IMG/VR virus record: IMGVR_UViG_3300031784_000068
Location: 1-41,630 of that record
Direction: 5' to 3' (one strand)
DNA: 41,630 nucleotides
From: a virus
This document shows, piece after piece, positions 27,710-35,903 of this stretch. Both the position numbers and the translations under genes were made by a program. The notes beneath the pieces are model-generated. The model saw nothing but the letters and a program-made list of their open reading frames with translations. It ran no database searches and was not told where the DNA came from. Numbering within the stretch: position 1 is the first letter of the stretch; the number at the start of each line of letters is the position of its first letter.

Positions 27710-28460
27710 CAATGAATTTTTTGTGGGACTTTTTGTAAGAAGATTTACTTTCGTCATTAACATCTGTCGTATATTGCCAGTTCCAATATAGTTTCTTATT
27801 TGGTTTAAATCCATAGAATTTGTGAGCTTCCATTTGAGTTTCTGTGACATTCTCACCATTCCAATTTTGTCCAACACAAATAAATCCTGTTTCAATGTCT
27901 TCAACTATATTTTTTTCACCTAAAGTAGTATGTCGGGTTTCAATCCAATTTAATCTTTCAATCAGATTTTGATAAAACATATTAGCCTGTCCCCATCTTA
28001 CTGAACTAAAGAATATTACAGCATCGGACTCAAAAAGTTCTTTGGATATCTTCCAAAGTTCATCTGTTTTATTATTTAAACTAGCCCAACATCTGTGATA
28101 TCCTGAAGGATTCTTCTTATCATCTTTAAGTAATGCCTTTAAAAGTCCACAAGTGTTACCTTCTTTTCTTGAGACATTTCCTTCACAAGGAAAAATTTTG
28201 AGTTCTGAAACATCAATGAAAACTGATTTATCACCTAATTCTTCATTCAAATACATTGCAATTAATTTTGATTTAGGGACATCGACTTTTTTAGGGTCCC
28301 AATTAAACCTATTTGAACAACTTAACAATAAAACTTTTTTCTTATTTTTTAAAATGTCTAAAGTATCTTTTAGTTTTTTTGCCCCATCCTCTTGTACTAA
28401 ATCTTCCAAAAGCATCATTTTTCTTATTTTCTCAATTTCTTCCTGAATAATATTAGACAT
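27693..28460 (-). CDS. Flavodoxin-fold NAD(P)H-dependent FMN reductase-like protein
   Basis: A 255-residue protein. After a charged amphipathic N-terminal extension (about residues 1-40), KKVLLLSCSNRFNW (41-54) is the beta-strand-plus-loop that binds FMN phosphate in NADPH-dependent FMN reductases. A SDAVIFFSSVRWGQAN segment (145-160) corresponds to the family's 'aD.vif.sP..w...' second flavin loop, followed by LIERLNWIETRH, where family members have 'fiDR'. Cys residues at 92, 104 and 124 are of unknown use. It lies just downstream of nrdA behind a terminator, so a reductant role in nucleotide or redox metabolism is possible but inferred. The class Ib partner NrdI is a smaller flavodoxin and does not match in length. 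Confidence 0.65.
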   Translation of the reverse strand: MSNIIQEEIEKIRKMMLLEDLVQEDGAKKLKDTLDILKNKKKVLLLSCSNRFNWDPKKVDVPKSKLIAMYLNEELGDKSVFIDVSELKIFPCEGNVSRKEGNTCGLLKALLKDDKKNPSGYHRCWASLNNKTDELWKISKELFESDAVIFFSSVRWGQANMFYQNLIERLNWIETRHTTLGEKNIVEDIETGFICVGQNWNGENVTETQMEAHKFYGFKPNKKLYWNWQYTTDVNDESKSSYKKSHKKFIDDMGL

Positions 28461-28464
28461 ACTG

Positions 28465-28481
28465 ATAAATAGTTTATAAAC
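28465..28481. repeat. 17-nt AT-rich repeat, copy 2 (upstream of the flavoprotein gene)
   Basis: ATAAATAGTTTATAAAC on the plus strand, 16 of 17 identical to 25114-25130. It contains the perfect 10-nt palindrome GTTTATAAAC and lies 4 nt before the minus-strand start codon, directly after the nrdA terminator. That is too close to the start codon for an ordinary -10 element. A role in translation or as an operator is possible. Confidence 0.5.
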
Positions 28482-28507
28482 AAAAAAAATCCCGACCTAG
28501 CTCGGGA
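28482..28507 (-). terminator. Intrinsic terminator after nrdA
   Basis: On the minus strand, stem TCCCGA paired with TCGGGA (28502-28507 with 28490-28495, 6-nt loop) followed by eight T (28482-28489). It lies 24 nt past the nrdA stop codon. Confidence 0.85.
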
Positions 28508-28531
28508 TAACACATCGGATGTTTTAAAAGT

Positions 28532-30964
28532 TTAAGATGAACAACCAAAACAATCAAAATCACTATTTTCAGGTTTTGGAGGTAAATTCATATAACTGTA
28601 GTCAACCTTTGGTGGTTCTGGTGTAGGATTTGGTTTATTAATTTTTGAAGTATCAATCGCCAAATGTTTAGCCCCTGTTGAGATAGCCTTTGTTCTTACA
28701 TAATAACAAAGTGTTTTTAACCCCTTCTCCCATCCGTAGAAATGTGAAGATGAAATCTTTGACAATGTTGGGTTACCCATATAGATATTCATTGATTGTG
28801 ATTGGTCAATAAACGGAGCTCTGTCGGCCGCCATTTCAATCAATGACTTTTGTGAGATTTCCCAAATTGTTTTATACTTGTTAATTAAGTGCTCAATTCT
28901 TTTAACTTTTGAATTGTACTTCTTATCTTCTTGGTCAAGGTAGTTGTTGAAATTAATGTTTTGGATTGAACCTTCGTTCATTATGATTTCGTTTTTCAAA
29001 TCCTCACACCAAATTCCAATCTTTTCAAAGTCATTAATCAAATACTTGTTAACAATCATAATCTCTCCACCAACTACACGTCTGTTAAAGATTGCTGAGT
29101 GAGCGGGTTCTGTCATTTCATATGAACCTGTAATCTTCGCGGAAGATGCTACAGGCATTTGAGCCGTAAATAATGAGTTACAAACACCATATTTACTAAC
29201 ATTCTGTTTAAGAATTCCCCAAGGCCATCTTCCTGATAACTCATCTTCTTTTAATCCCCACATATCAAATTGGAATACTCCTTCTGACATTGGTGACCCT
29301 TCAAAGTGAGCGTATGGTTCATACTTACCATCCATACACAATCTGTTACTTTCAGTGATTGCCGCGAAATAGATTGTTTCAAAAATCTCTTTATTCAACT
29401 TACGAGCTTCATCAGATGTGAAGATGTAATCCATCAAATAGAATACGTCAGCAAGTCCTTGTGTTCCGATAGCAATTGCTCTTTGTTCCAGTCCACCCTT
29501 ACGACCTTTTTCAGTTGAGTAATTGTTGATGTTAACAACTTTGTTTAACGCTCTTACAACTTTACGAGTTTCTTCGTATAACCCGTTAAAATCAAACTCA
29601 CCATCTTTTACATAGTTCTTTAACACCATAGATGAAAGAGTACAGATTGCAGTTGTATTCTCGTCAGTATATTGGTAAATCTCATTACAAAGATTTGATT
29701 GTTTAATTACACCAATATTCTGATGATTTGTCTTTTTGTTAGCATTGTCTTTAGAACAAAGATATGGGACACCAGTTTCAATTTGAGATTCAATAATCTT
29801 ATTCCAAATTTCTTGAGCCTTAACTTTTTTACCAAGACCTAACTCAACCGCTTTCTTATAGTTACTTTCATATTCATCACCATAAGACTCTTGTAATGGT
29901 TTAATACCGGATTTAACAATATCGTTAGGACAGAACAAATACCAATCTTCGTTATTCTTAACTGCGTTCATAAAGTTGTCAGGAATCCAAAGTGCGGTGA
30001 ATAAATCACGAGCTCTCAATTCCTCAGCACCTGTATTCTTTTTAATGTCCAATAAATCAAAAATATCTTTATGCCAAGGTTCCAAGTAAATTGCCGCAGA
30101 ACCAGGTCTACGTCCTTGTTGATTAAAGAAACGAAGTGACTCATTAACAATCTTCAAATACTTCAACAATCCTCCTGCGTATCCACCTGAAGATGTTATT
30201 CGACTCTCCTTACTACGAATGTTAGACATTGATAGTCCGATACCCGCAGCGTCCGATGAATAGGTTGAGATGTCTCTCATAGTATTTAACAAACCTTCAC
30301 GAGAATCTGAATCGTTATAATGAAGAACACAAGACGCCAATTGTGGAACCTTTGTTCCCGCATTAATCATAATTGGGGTTGCCGGAGATATTCTTTGGGT
30401 GGATAAAGCTTGGTAATATTCCATAGCCTCTTCAAATGTATTTGTCACCCAAAGAGCAACTCTCATGTACATATGTTGTGGTCTTTCAATAACTTTCCCA
30501 TTTGGTAGTTTTAACAAATACATTTCAGAAAGTGACCTCCAAGCAAAATAATCAAAATTGTAATCATTGTCGTGATTGATTACCTCATCAATTTTACTAA
30601 GACCATAAGATTCAACAATCTCCATTAATTCATTACTTACCACACCATCAACGTGTAGGGTATGCATCGTATTTGAAAAACTTGGGTCTGTTTCTTTATG
30701 GTACGATGAAATAGCAACTGACGACGCCAAACGAGAATAGTCGTGATGACTACCTGTAAAAGCCGCCGCAATTTCATAAATTAACTTATCTAAATCTTTG
30801 GTAGTAATCACCCCTTCAGTTGGTACTGAGGTAATTACCTTAATAAAGATTTCATCAGAATTTACATTTAAACCTTTTGAAGCTCGTTTAATTCTTTGAT
30901 AAATTTTCTGTGGGTTAAACGACGCGTCGTCCCCACTACGTTTTTTAATTCTAAGTGACATCAT
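28532..30964 (-). CDS. nrdA: Ribonucleoside-diphosphate reductase class Ia, large subunit
   Basis: An 810-residue NrdA, which reduces ribonucleoside diphosphates to deoxy forms for phage DNA synthesis. Residues 3-90 form an ATP-cone allosteric domain (IKKRSGDDASFNPQKIYQRI). The active site shows SNLCNEI with Asn424, Cys426 (thiyl radical) and Glu428. Partner cysteines are in PQLASCVLHY and TAICTLSS. The radical-relay tyrosine pair lies in TLCYYVRTKA. The tail ends DCFGCSS, with Cys805 and Cys808 as the redox pair reloaded by thioredoxin or glutaredoxin. No intein or group I interruption is seen. It lies 19 nt after nrdB, with a terminator behind it. Two adjacent ATGs (30964, 30961) are possible starts, and the first is used here. 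Confidence 0.95.
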   Translation of the reverse strand: MMSLRIKKRSGDDASFNPQKIYQRIKRASKGLNVNSDEIFIKVITSVPTEGVITTKDLDKLIYEIAAAFTGSHHDYSRLASSVAISSYHKETDPSFSNTMHTLHVDGVVSNELMEIVESYGLSKIDEVINHDNDYNFDYFAWRSLSEMYLLKLPNGKVIERPQHMYMRVALWVTNTFEEAMEYYQALSTQRISPATPIMINAGTKVPQLASCVLHYNDSDSREGLLNTMRDISTYSSDAAGIGLSMSNIRSKESRITSSGGYAGGLLKYLKIVNESLRFFNQQGRRPGSAAIYLEPWHKDIFDLLDIKKNTGAEELRARDLFTALWIPDNFMNAVKNNEDWYLFCPNDIVKSGIKPLQESYGDEYESNYKKAVELGLGKKVKAQEIWNKIIESQIETGVPYLCSKDNANKKTNHQNIGVIKQSNLCNEIYQYTDENTTAICTLSSMVLKNYVKDGEFDFNGLYEETRKVVRALNKVVNINNYSTEKGRKGGLEQRAIAIGTQGLADVFYLMDYIFTSDEARKLNKEIFETIYFAAITESNRLCMDGKYEPYAHFEGSPMSEGVFQFDMWGLKEDELSGRWPWGILKQNVSKYGVCNSLFTAQMPVASSAKITGSYEMTEPAHSAIFNRRVVGGEIMIVNKYLINDFEKIGIWCEDLKNEIIMNEGSIQNINFNNYLDQEDKKYNSKVKRIEHLINKYKTIWEISQKSLIEMAADRAPFIDQSQSMNIYMGNPTLSKISSSHFYGWEKGLKTLCYYVRTKAISTGAKHLAIDTSKINKPNPTPEPPKVDYSYMNLPPKPENSDFDCFGCSS

Positions 30965-30983
30965 AGTTTAAAAAGATAGTAAA

Positions 30984-31931
30984 TTAAAAGTCATCAGTAA
31001 AGGAGAGAGTCTCATTTAACTTAGCTTTTTGATATTCAACTGTACGTGATTCAAAGAAGTTACCCTTTGTCTCAACCGCAATTTGTTCCATAAATTTAAA
31101 TGGTTGTTCAACATTAAATTGTTTTTTACAACCAAACTTAACTAATAATCCATCAACAACAAACTCAAGGTATTGTTTCATAAGATTTGAATTCATACCA
31201 ATAAGTGAAACTGGTAATGATTCTGTGATAAATTCTTTTTCAATTTCAAGAGCCGACAATAAAATCTCTTTAATTCTTTTTTCACTTGGTTTTTCTTCTA
31301 CGTGATTATTCAATAAATGAATTGCAAAATCACAATGTAAATTTTCATCTTTAAAAATTAAAGAATTAGCATTACACAATCCTTGCATAATTCCACGAGA
31401 CTTTAACCAAAAGATTGAACAAAACGAACCTGAAAAGAAAATACCCTCAACTGCTGCAAATGCCACCAACCTTTCTTGGAAAGATGCATTTTCAATCCAA
31501 TCCAAAGCCCATTTAGCCTTCTTTTGAACTGCAGGTAGGTTATCCAAAGCTGTAAAACATTTGTTTTTTTCCTCCTCATTTGAGATATAAGTATCAATCA
31601 ATAATGAGTACATTAACGAGTGAATGTTTTCCATTGCAAGTTGCATTCCGTAGAAAAATTTAGCCTCAGGATACTGAACTTCTCTATAAAAATTTTCAGC
31701 CAAATTTTCGTTAACGATACCGTCGGATGCCGCAAAAAATGAAAGAATATTTTTAATAAAATATTGTTCGTTTTCTGAAAGATTTTCCCAATCTCTAATA
31801 TCACCACTTAAATCAACTTCTTCCGCAGTCCAAAACGCGGCTTGGTGCATTTTATAATATTCCCATATATCATTGTATTGGATTGGGAATATCACAAATC
31901 TGTTTGGGTTCTCTTTTAATATTTTTTCCAT
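30984..31931 (-). CDS. nrdB: Ribonucleoside-diphosphate reductase class Ia, small subunit
   Basis: A 315-residue NrdB with a complete di-iron/tyrosyl-radical site: Asp40 (AEEVD), Glu101 and His104 with the radical Tyr108 (ENIHSLMY), Glu162 (AVEGIFF), Glu196 and His199 (KDENLH). It generates and stores the radical that NrdA uses. The C-terminal peptide (ETLSFTDDF) that docks on NrdA ends in an acidic Phe motif nearer to the 'FTLDADF' of eukaryotic and viral R2 than to the E. coli tail. It is followed by nrdA after 19 nt and preceded by the helicase gene, so replication and precursor supply are transcribed together. Confidence 0.95.
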   Translation of the reverse strand: MEKILKENPNRFVIFPIQYNDIWEYYKMHQAAFWTAEEVDLSGDIRDWENLSENEQYFIKNILSFFAASDGIVNENLAENFYREVQYPEAKFFYGMQLAMENIHSLMYSLLIDTYISNEEEKNKCFTALDNLPAVQKKAKWALDWIENASFQERLVAFAAVEGIFFSGSFCSIFWLKSRGIMQGLCNANSLIFKDENLHCDFAIHLLNNHVEEKPSEKRIKEILLSALEIEKEFITESLPVSLIGMNSNLMKQYLEFVVDGLLVKFGCKKQFNVEQPFKFMEQIAVETKGNFFESRTVEYQKAKLNETLSFTDDF

Positions 31932-31958
31932 ATTTTTAATTTATTTCTGTTTTAATAA

Positions 31959-33329
31959 TTATACTTGTTGTTGTTTTCTTTTCTCCATAATCTCCTTAAT
32001 TCTGTTTCTTTTTTGTTCTTCTTTTTGTTCTTCAAGTCCCAAGAATGTTACAGAACTTTCTGTGTCAATATCCAACATTTCGTTGTTGAACTTACAGTTT
32101 TCAAATACTACCCCATCTTTACCGATACGAGATTTTGTAATGGCAATTGTTGCAAGATTTAACTCTTTTTGTTGTAGTGACTTCGCTACAGTAATGATGA
32201 CGTGTCCAACTTGAGCCTTTTTGATTGACCCACCCATTTGGTCTGTAGTTACAACATCTGACGATATCGAACTTCTATTACCTTGTGTTGCCGTCCATCC
32301 AACAATATTCAATTCGTGACACATAGCTTCAAATGCTCTCATTACCGAACCTTCACTTTTCCATTCGTCTTCTAAGGCCTTCTCAGGTGTCACACAATCA
32401 ATATAATCCAAAATAATCATATCAATATGTGTCCCATCCGCAATCATCTTACGAATCTGATTCTTAATCTGACTCATAGTAAATGTATCAGACTGTAGTT
32501 TTTTAAGTATCAACTTATTAGACATCTTCTCCTCAATTTCCGCAACCTTTTTTAATACCACGTCTTTATGTACACTAAGGTCATCAGGAGCAATACCCGT
32601 CCAACAAGTAAAATGTTTTCTTTGGATAATTTTTGGGTTATCCTCAAAAAATACTTGTAACACATTAAAACCTAAATTAAATGCATTATTTGCAATCTTT
32701 GTAGTTAAAGTTGATTTACCAACACCTGTGGGCGCTAATATAACACCAATTTCACCTTTGGCCAAACCACCCTTTAATAAATTATCAATTCCAGGTATTC
32801 CCATAGGGATTGGGTGTCTGTAATCATCAGCTAATACCTCTTCTAAGTTTTCAAACACATCACCCGTTCCTTTATCAACATTACCAACTTGTAATGCCTC
32901 ACGAACCATTTCTTCTAATGTGTCATAATTTTCAAACTCACCGTGGTCTATAATTTTTTTAGCCCTTTCCATCACTTTCTGTAACTCTTGTTGTTTACAG
33001 AATTTCAAAGCCTTTTCTTGAACAAATTGTACTCCACTTTCATCAATATTTTTTATATCAGAAATTGTGTCAAGAGTTATTTTTAACAATAACTCTTGAG
33101 CAATTTCACTTTTAGCAACTTGATTAAGAGTATCAAAACTTGGCGAATGCTCAAATTTTTGATAATACTCTTTTACCATTTGAACAATAAGTTTAAAGTA
33201 TTTGTTTTCGAAGTAAGATGGTTCTAAAACCCCAACGATGGAATGGGCGAAATCCTTATCAACAATAAGTTGATTCAGAAGTTGTAACTGAAATTGATTT
33301 CCTAAGTATTCAAAATTTTTGTCCGCCAT
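31959..33329 (-). CDS. gp41: Replicative DNA helicase, gp41/DnaB-like
   Basis: A 456-residue helicase of the DnaB/gp41 type (T4 gp41 is 475). A helical N-terminal domain of about 150 residues is followed by a RecA-fold motor with Walker A APTGVGKST (199-207), catalytic Glu229 (VFFED), Walker B MIILDYID (304-311), a Gln sensor in TATQGNR (346-352) and a C-terminal ITKSRIGKDG (397-406), probably carrying the Arg finger. It unwinds the fork on the lagging strand. There is no primase domain in this protein and no gp61-like primase in the window. The leader carries AAGGAA just before the ATG, one of the few Shine-Dalgarno-like sites here. Confidence 0.9.
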   Translation of the reverse strand: MADKNFEYLGNQFQLQLLNQLIVDKDFAHSIVGVLEPSYFENKYFKLIVQMVKEYYQKFEHSPSFDTLNQVAKSEIAQELLLKITLDTISDIKNIDESGVQFVQEKALKFCKQQELQKVMERAKKIIDHGEFENYDTLEEMVREALQVGNVDKGTGDVFENLEEVLADDYRHPIPMGIPGIDNLLKGGLAKGEIGVILAPTGVGKSTLTTKIANNAFNLGFNVLQVFFEDNPKIIQRKHFTCWTGIAPDDLSVHKDVVLKKVAEIEEKMSNKLILKKLQSDTFTMSQIKNQIRKMIADGTHIDMIILDYIDCVTPEKALEDEWKSEGSVMRAFEAMCHELNIVGWTATQGNRSSISSDVVTTDQMGGSIKKAQVGHVIITVAKSLQQKELNLATIAITKSRIGKDGVVFENCKFNNEMLDIDTESSVTFLGLEEQKEEQKRNRIKEIMEKRKQQQV

Positions 33330-33353
33330 AATTCCTTTTTTTATTAAATATCT

Positions 33354-33806
33354 TTAAACTAAAGAGTAACCCATATATTCGTGTGTTAAATTTTTACTTG
33401 ACAAAACTTCTGTCAAATCATTTAAAACACCTTTCAAATAAGGTCTAACATCAACAGTATATCTAACTTTAGGTGGGTACGGTTTAGCGTCAAATACCTG
33501 ATGATATAATACTTTATCTCCATTTTTAATATAAACGTTGAATACTTCGGGTCCGTCAGTAAATGATGTATTCAAAACTTCAGGGTCTTCTGTAATTTGA
33601 TACTGATTGTCAAGCATGTAACTTACAGATTTCATTTTGAAATTGTGTTTTAATTCATTGACAAAATTATCAACCAAGTCAATTAAATCCGCAGAACGAT
33701 GCGAATTTGGGTTATACCCCTTTACGTTAAAAAATCTTTGAACAATAAAATTGTTGTTCACTGTCATCAGAAACTCCAGTTTCGTAATGTCTTGTTGTTC
33801 TCTCAT
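33354..33806 (-). CDS. Hypothetical protein (150 aa) between RNase H and helicase
   Basis: The frame is open up to 33878, but that part overlaps the end of the RNase H-like gene. I choose the ATG at 33806 (MREQQDITKLEFL), which leaves an 11-nt gap and an A-rich leader like those of its neighbours. The 150-residue protein is mixed alpha/beta, with SADLIDLVDNFVNELKHNFK as a likely helix and VRYTVDVRPYLKGVLNDLTE as a second block. It has no recognised domain, metal-binding set or nucleotide site. Its fixed place between the lagging-strand nuclease and the fork helicase suggests a replication accessory, but that is only inference. Confidence 0.65.
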   Translation of the reverse strand: MREQQDITKLEFLMTVNNNFIVQRFFNVKGYNPNSHRSADLIDLVDNFVNELKHNFKMKSVSYMLDNQYQITEDPEVLNTSFTDGPEVFNVYIKNGDKVLYHQVFDAKPYPPKVRYTVDVRPYLKGVLNDLTEVLSSKNLTHEYMGYSLV

Positions 33807-33817
33807 AATTGTTTTTT

Positions 33818-34813
33818 TTATTTTTTGTTTTTTTCTTTTCTTGTTAATTTCATAAACGGTTTTAAAAAATATGTCCACGAATCATCCCCTTTAGGTAGGT
33901 ACTTAAACAATCCGTCTTCAACCATATAACGAATAATATTTTTGTAACTTCTACCTTCAGTTTCTAATGTTTCATTGACAATTTGGGAAATTTCTTCTTT
34001 GTCCTCATATTTGAGGAGTGGGTTTGATAAATCGACGATTTGTTCATTTACTTCAAAAAATTCGTTTTCAAATATACCTGATTTTGTTTTTCCTGTTAAT
34101 AGATTTTTTAAAGTTTGATTATCTTTTTGTCCCTTTAATAAATCTTCAGCCCTTGTTAAAATATCGGTATAAGAAACTTCTGTTTCAAGTATCTCAGGAA
34201 AAAATTTTACCAAAGTTTTTTCACCAAGTAGATAGATACCCTCAATATTATCAGATTTATCACCTGTTAATATTTTTAAAGTTTTCACATTATAATGAGG
34301 GAATTCAAAATCATCAAATTTAATTTTGTCCCCGTGTTTAAACGTACTTTTAAGTGAAGGTGAGTATATAGAAACCTTTTCAGAAATTAACTGAGTTAAA
34401 TCCCTATCTGATGAAAAAATTAACTTTTGTTCATTTTCAGATATATGACAATAATGAGCTATTAAATCATCTGCCTCTCTACCCGCTATTTCAATTTGTC
34501 GGATATAAACCTCTTCAAGATATTGTTTAATCCTGTTTTTCTGTTTTAGATAAGACATGAAAACAGGTTCTTCCATAGTTAACTTACGGTTCTGTTTGTA
34601 CTTAGGGTAAAGAACTCCACGAATACTCGTAGAGTCCTCCCCGTCCCAAAATACCACTACTTTATCAAAGTTTTGTTCTTCAATAAATTTTCTTAGTGTA
34701 TTGATGAAGTGATAAATTGCTCCAATATGTTCTCCGTTGTGAAAGTAATCTTTCACCCCATGAAATCCAATCTTCATCAAATTATTCCCATCAACAAGGA
34801 GTGTTTTTTTCAC
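33818..34813 (-). CDS. rnh: RNase H / 5'-3' exonuclease, FEN family
   Basis: A 331-residue FEN-family nuclease like T4 RNase H (305), which removes lagging-strand RNA primers. Conserved acidic residues are all present: Asp8 (LLVDGNNL), Asp57 (VFWDGEDS), Glu113, Asp115 and Asp116 (READDLIA), Asp136 and Asp138 (SSDRDLTQ), and Asp185 and Asp188 (LTGDKSDNIEG, the helix-hairpin-helix entrance). The basic arch has RGVLYPKYKQNR (65-76). The start is GTG at 34813; the first ATG is Met13 and would remove catalytic Asp8, so GTG is preferred. The Lys-rich end (LTRKEKNKK) may contact DNA. It is 10 nt downstream of the UvsX-like gene. Confidence 0.88.
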   Translation of the reverse strand: MKKTLLVDGNNLMKIGFHGVKDYFHNGEHIGAIYHFINTLRKFIEEQNFDKVVVFWDGEDSTSIRGVLYPKYKQNRKLTMEEPVFMSYLKQKNRIKQYLEEVYIRQIEIAGREADDLIAHYCHISENEQKLIFSSDRDLTQLISEKVSIYSPSLKSTFKHGDKIKFDDFEFPHYNVKTLKILTGDKSDNIEGIYLLGEKTLVKFFPEILETEVSYTDILTRAEDLLKGQKDNQTLKNLLTGKTKSGIFENEFFEVNEQIVDLSNPLLKYEDKEEISQIVNETLETEGRSYKNIIRYMVEDGLFKYLPKGDDSWTYFLKPFMKLTRKEKNKK

Positions 34814-34823
34814 AAAAAGTTAA

Positions 34824-35822
34824 TTAAAATGGTTCGTTTTCGTTTTCAAAAGTTTCTTCACTTTCATCAAGAGTAATTTCTCCTGTACCTGAAAGAATTG
34901 CGTTCCAATATTGTGAGTATTGTTTTTTGTACTCCTCAAGAGCCTCTTTAGTATCTACAATATATCCTTGTGGTGTTGCAATAATCTTACCATCTTTATA
35001 TCCTAATCCGTTAATATGGTTCTTTAGGACAGAGATTTTTGTTCGGATAGCGTAAGATACCGTTCTACCATTTTTAGTTGCAGTAATGTGATTAATACCA
35101 GCATTTTTTTGATTACCAAATAAGAAAACAAGTGCAGATGCTAACCAAAGTGCTTCACCACCTTTTGCCTTAATTGTTGGTTGTCCAAATGGATTATCAG
35201 GTAATTCAACCCAAGGTTGATTTACTACTACCATTGTGTTTGTATATGGATAATCTTCCTTACGAGATTTAGTAATACGAGCTTGAATACCCATACCAAT
35301 CTTGTCTGCCAAAACAGATGCGTTGTGTTGTTTACCACCTTTACCATCGAATGTCATCTTACAAGGAACTGAACCAACAGAATCCCAAAGAAAACAAAGA
35401 GAATAAGGAATGTTACCTTTTTCTTGTTCGTCCAATAACTCGTTAATATAGTCTGTAACTTGTTCAATGTAATCAAAGTTATCATTGAAGATAAATTGTC
35501 CGTCCCATTCTCCTTCGATAAGTTCAGCTTTAAGACCTAGTTCTACCGCGTGGTCCCACGACCATTTCTTTTCAGTAATAATGAAAACGGGTAGATGCCC
35601 CTTCTTCTGAGTCGAAACAGCGGCTTTAACAAGTGCTGTCGTTTTGGAAGAATTTGAGTGCCCCAAGAACATATTGATGTTACCCAAAGCAGGACCAGGT
35701 AAACCGCAACTACTATGAAAAGCTTCGTCGACTTCATAGAACTCCGTATCTTTGTATTTAGTTTTCGTAGAATACTTATTTTTGATTGCATCTAATGAAA
35801 ATTCTTTTTTCTTTATAGCCAT
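34824..35822 (-). CDS. uvsX: UvsX/RecA-like recombinase
   Basis: A 332-residue RecA-fold strand-exchange protein (T4 UvsX is 391). Walker A is GHSNSSKTT (54-62), where the usual Gly before Lys is Ser; T4 UvsX also departs from Gly there. Other landmarks are Glu84 in ITEKK (position of the catalytic Glu), Walker B LCFLWDSVG (142-150) and the L2-side segment FGQPTIKAKGGEAL (212-225). It would form filaments on ssDNA and promote recombination-dependent replication and repair. The C-terminus is acidic and ends ENENEPF, the same Pro-Phe ending as the ssDNA-binding protein. A strong terminator lies upstream, and I see no clear promoter after it. Confidence 0.85.
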   Translation of the reverse strand: MAIKKKEFSLDAIKNKYSTKTKYKDTEFYEVDEAFHSSCGLPGPALGNINMFLGHSNSSKTTALVKAAVSTQKKGHLPVFIITEKKWSWDHAVELGLKAELIEGEWDGQFIFNDNFDYIEQVTDYINELLDEQEKGNIPYSLCFLWDSVGSVPCKMTFDGKGGKQHNASVLADKIGMGIQARITKSRKEDYPYTNTMVVVNQPWVELPDNPFGQPTIKAKGGEALWLASALVFLFGNQKNAGINHITATKNGRTVSYAIRTKISVLKNHINGLGYKDGKIIATPQGYIVDTKEALEEYKKQYSQYWNAILSGTGEITLDESEETFENENEPF

Positions 35823-35850
35823 AAATGTCTATGTGTTTAAATTGTTAGTA

Positions 35851-35896
35851 TAAAAATAAAAAAGGATGGACACTTTGACTATGCTAGTGTCCATCC
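35851..35896 (-). terminator. Strong intrinsic terminator between the gp32-like and uvsX-like genes
   Basis: An 11-bp perfect stem (35864-35874 paired with 35886-35896, 11-nt loop) is followed on the minus strand by a T-rich run (35851-35863, almost all T). It is the strongest hairpin I see in the window and would isolate the ssDNA-binding gene as a short, highly expressed transcript. Confidence 0.9.
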
Positions 35897-35903
35897 GTAT
35901 AAA

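Noticed and set aside
28532-30964. Intein or intron in nrdA, common in phage nrd genes
   Set aside because: The reading frame is continuous through all active-site motifs at normal family spacing, with no inserted endonuclease or splice motifs.
33807-33878. Longer N-terminus (24 more residues) for the 150-residue protein
   Set aside because: That part overlaps the end of the RNase H-like gene, and its residues are a run of Lys/Ile from the A-rich strand; the ATG at 33806 fits the spacing better.
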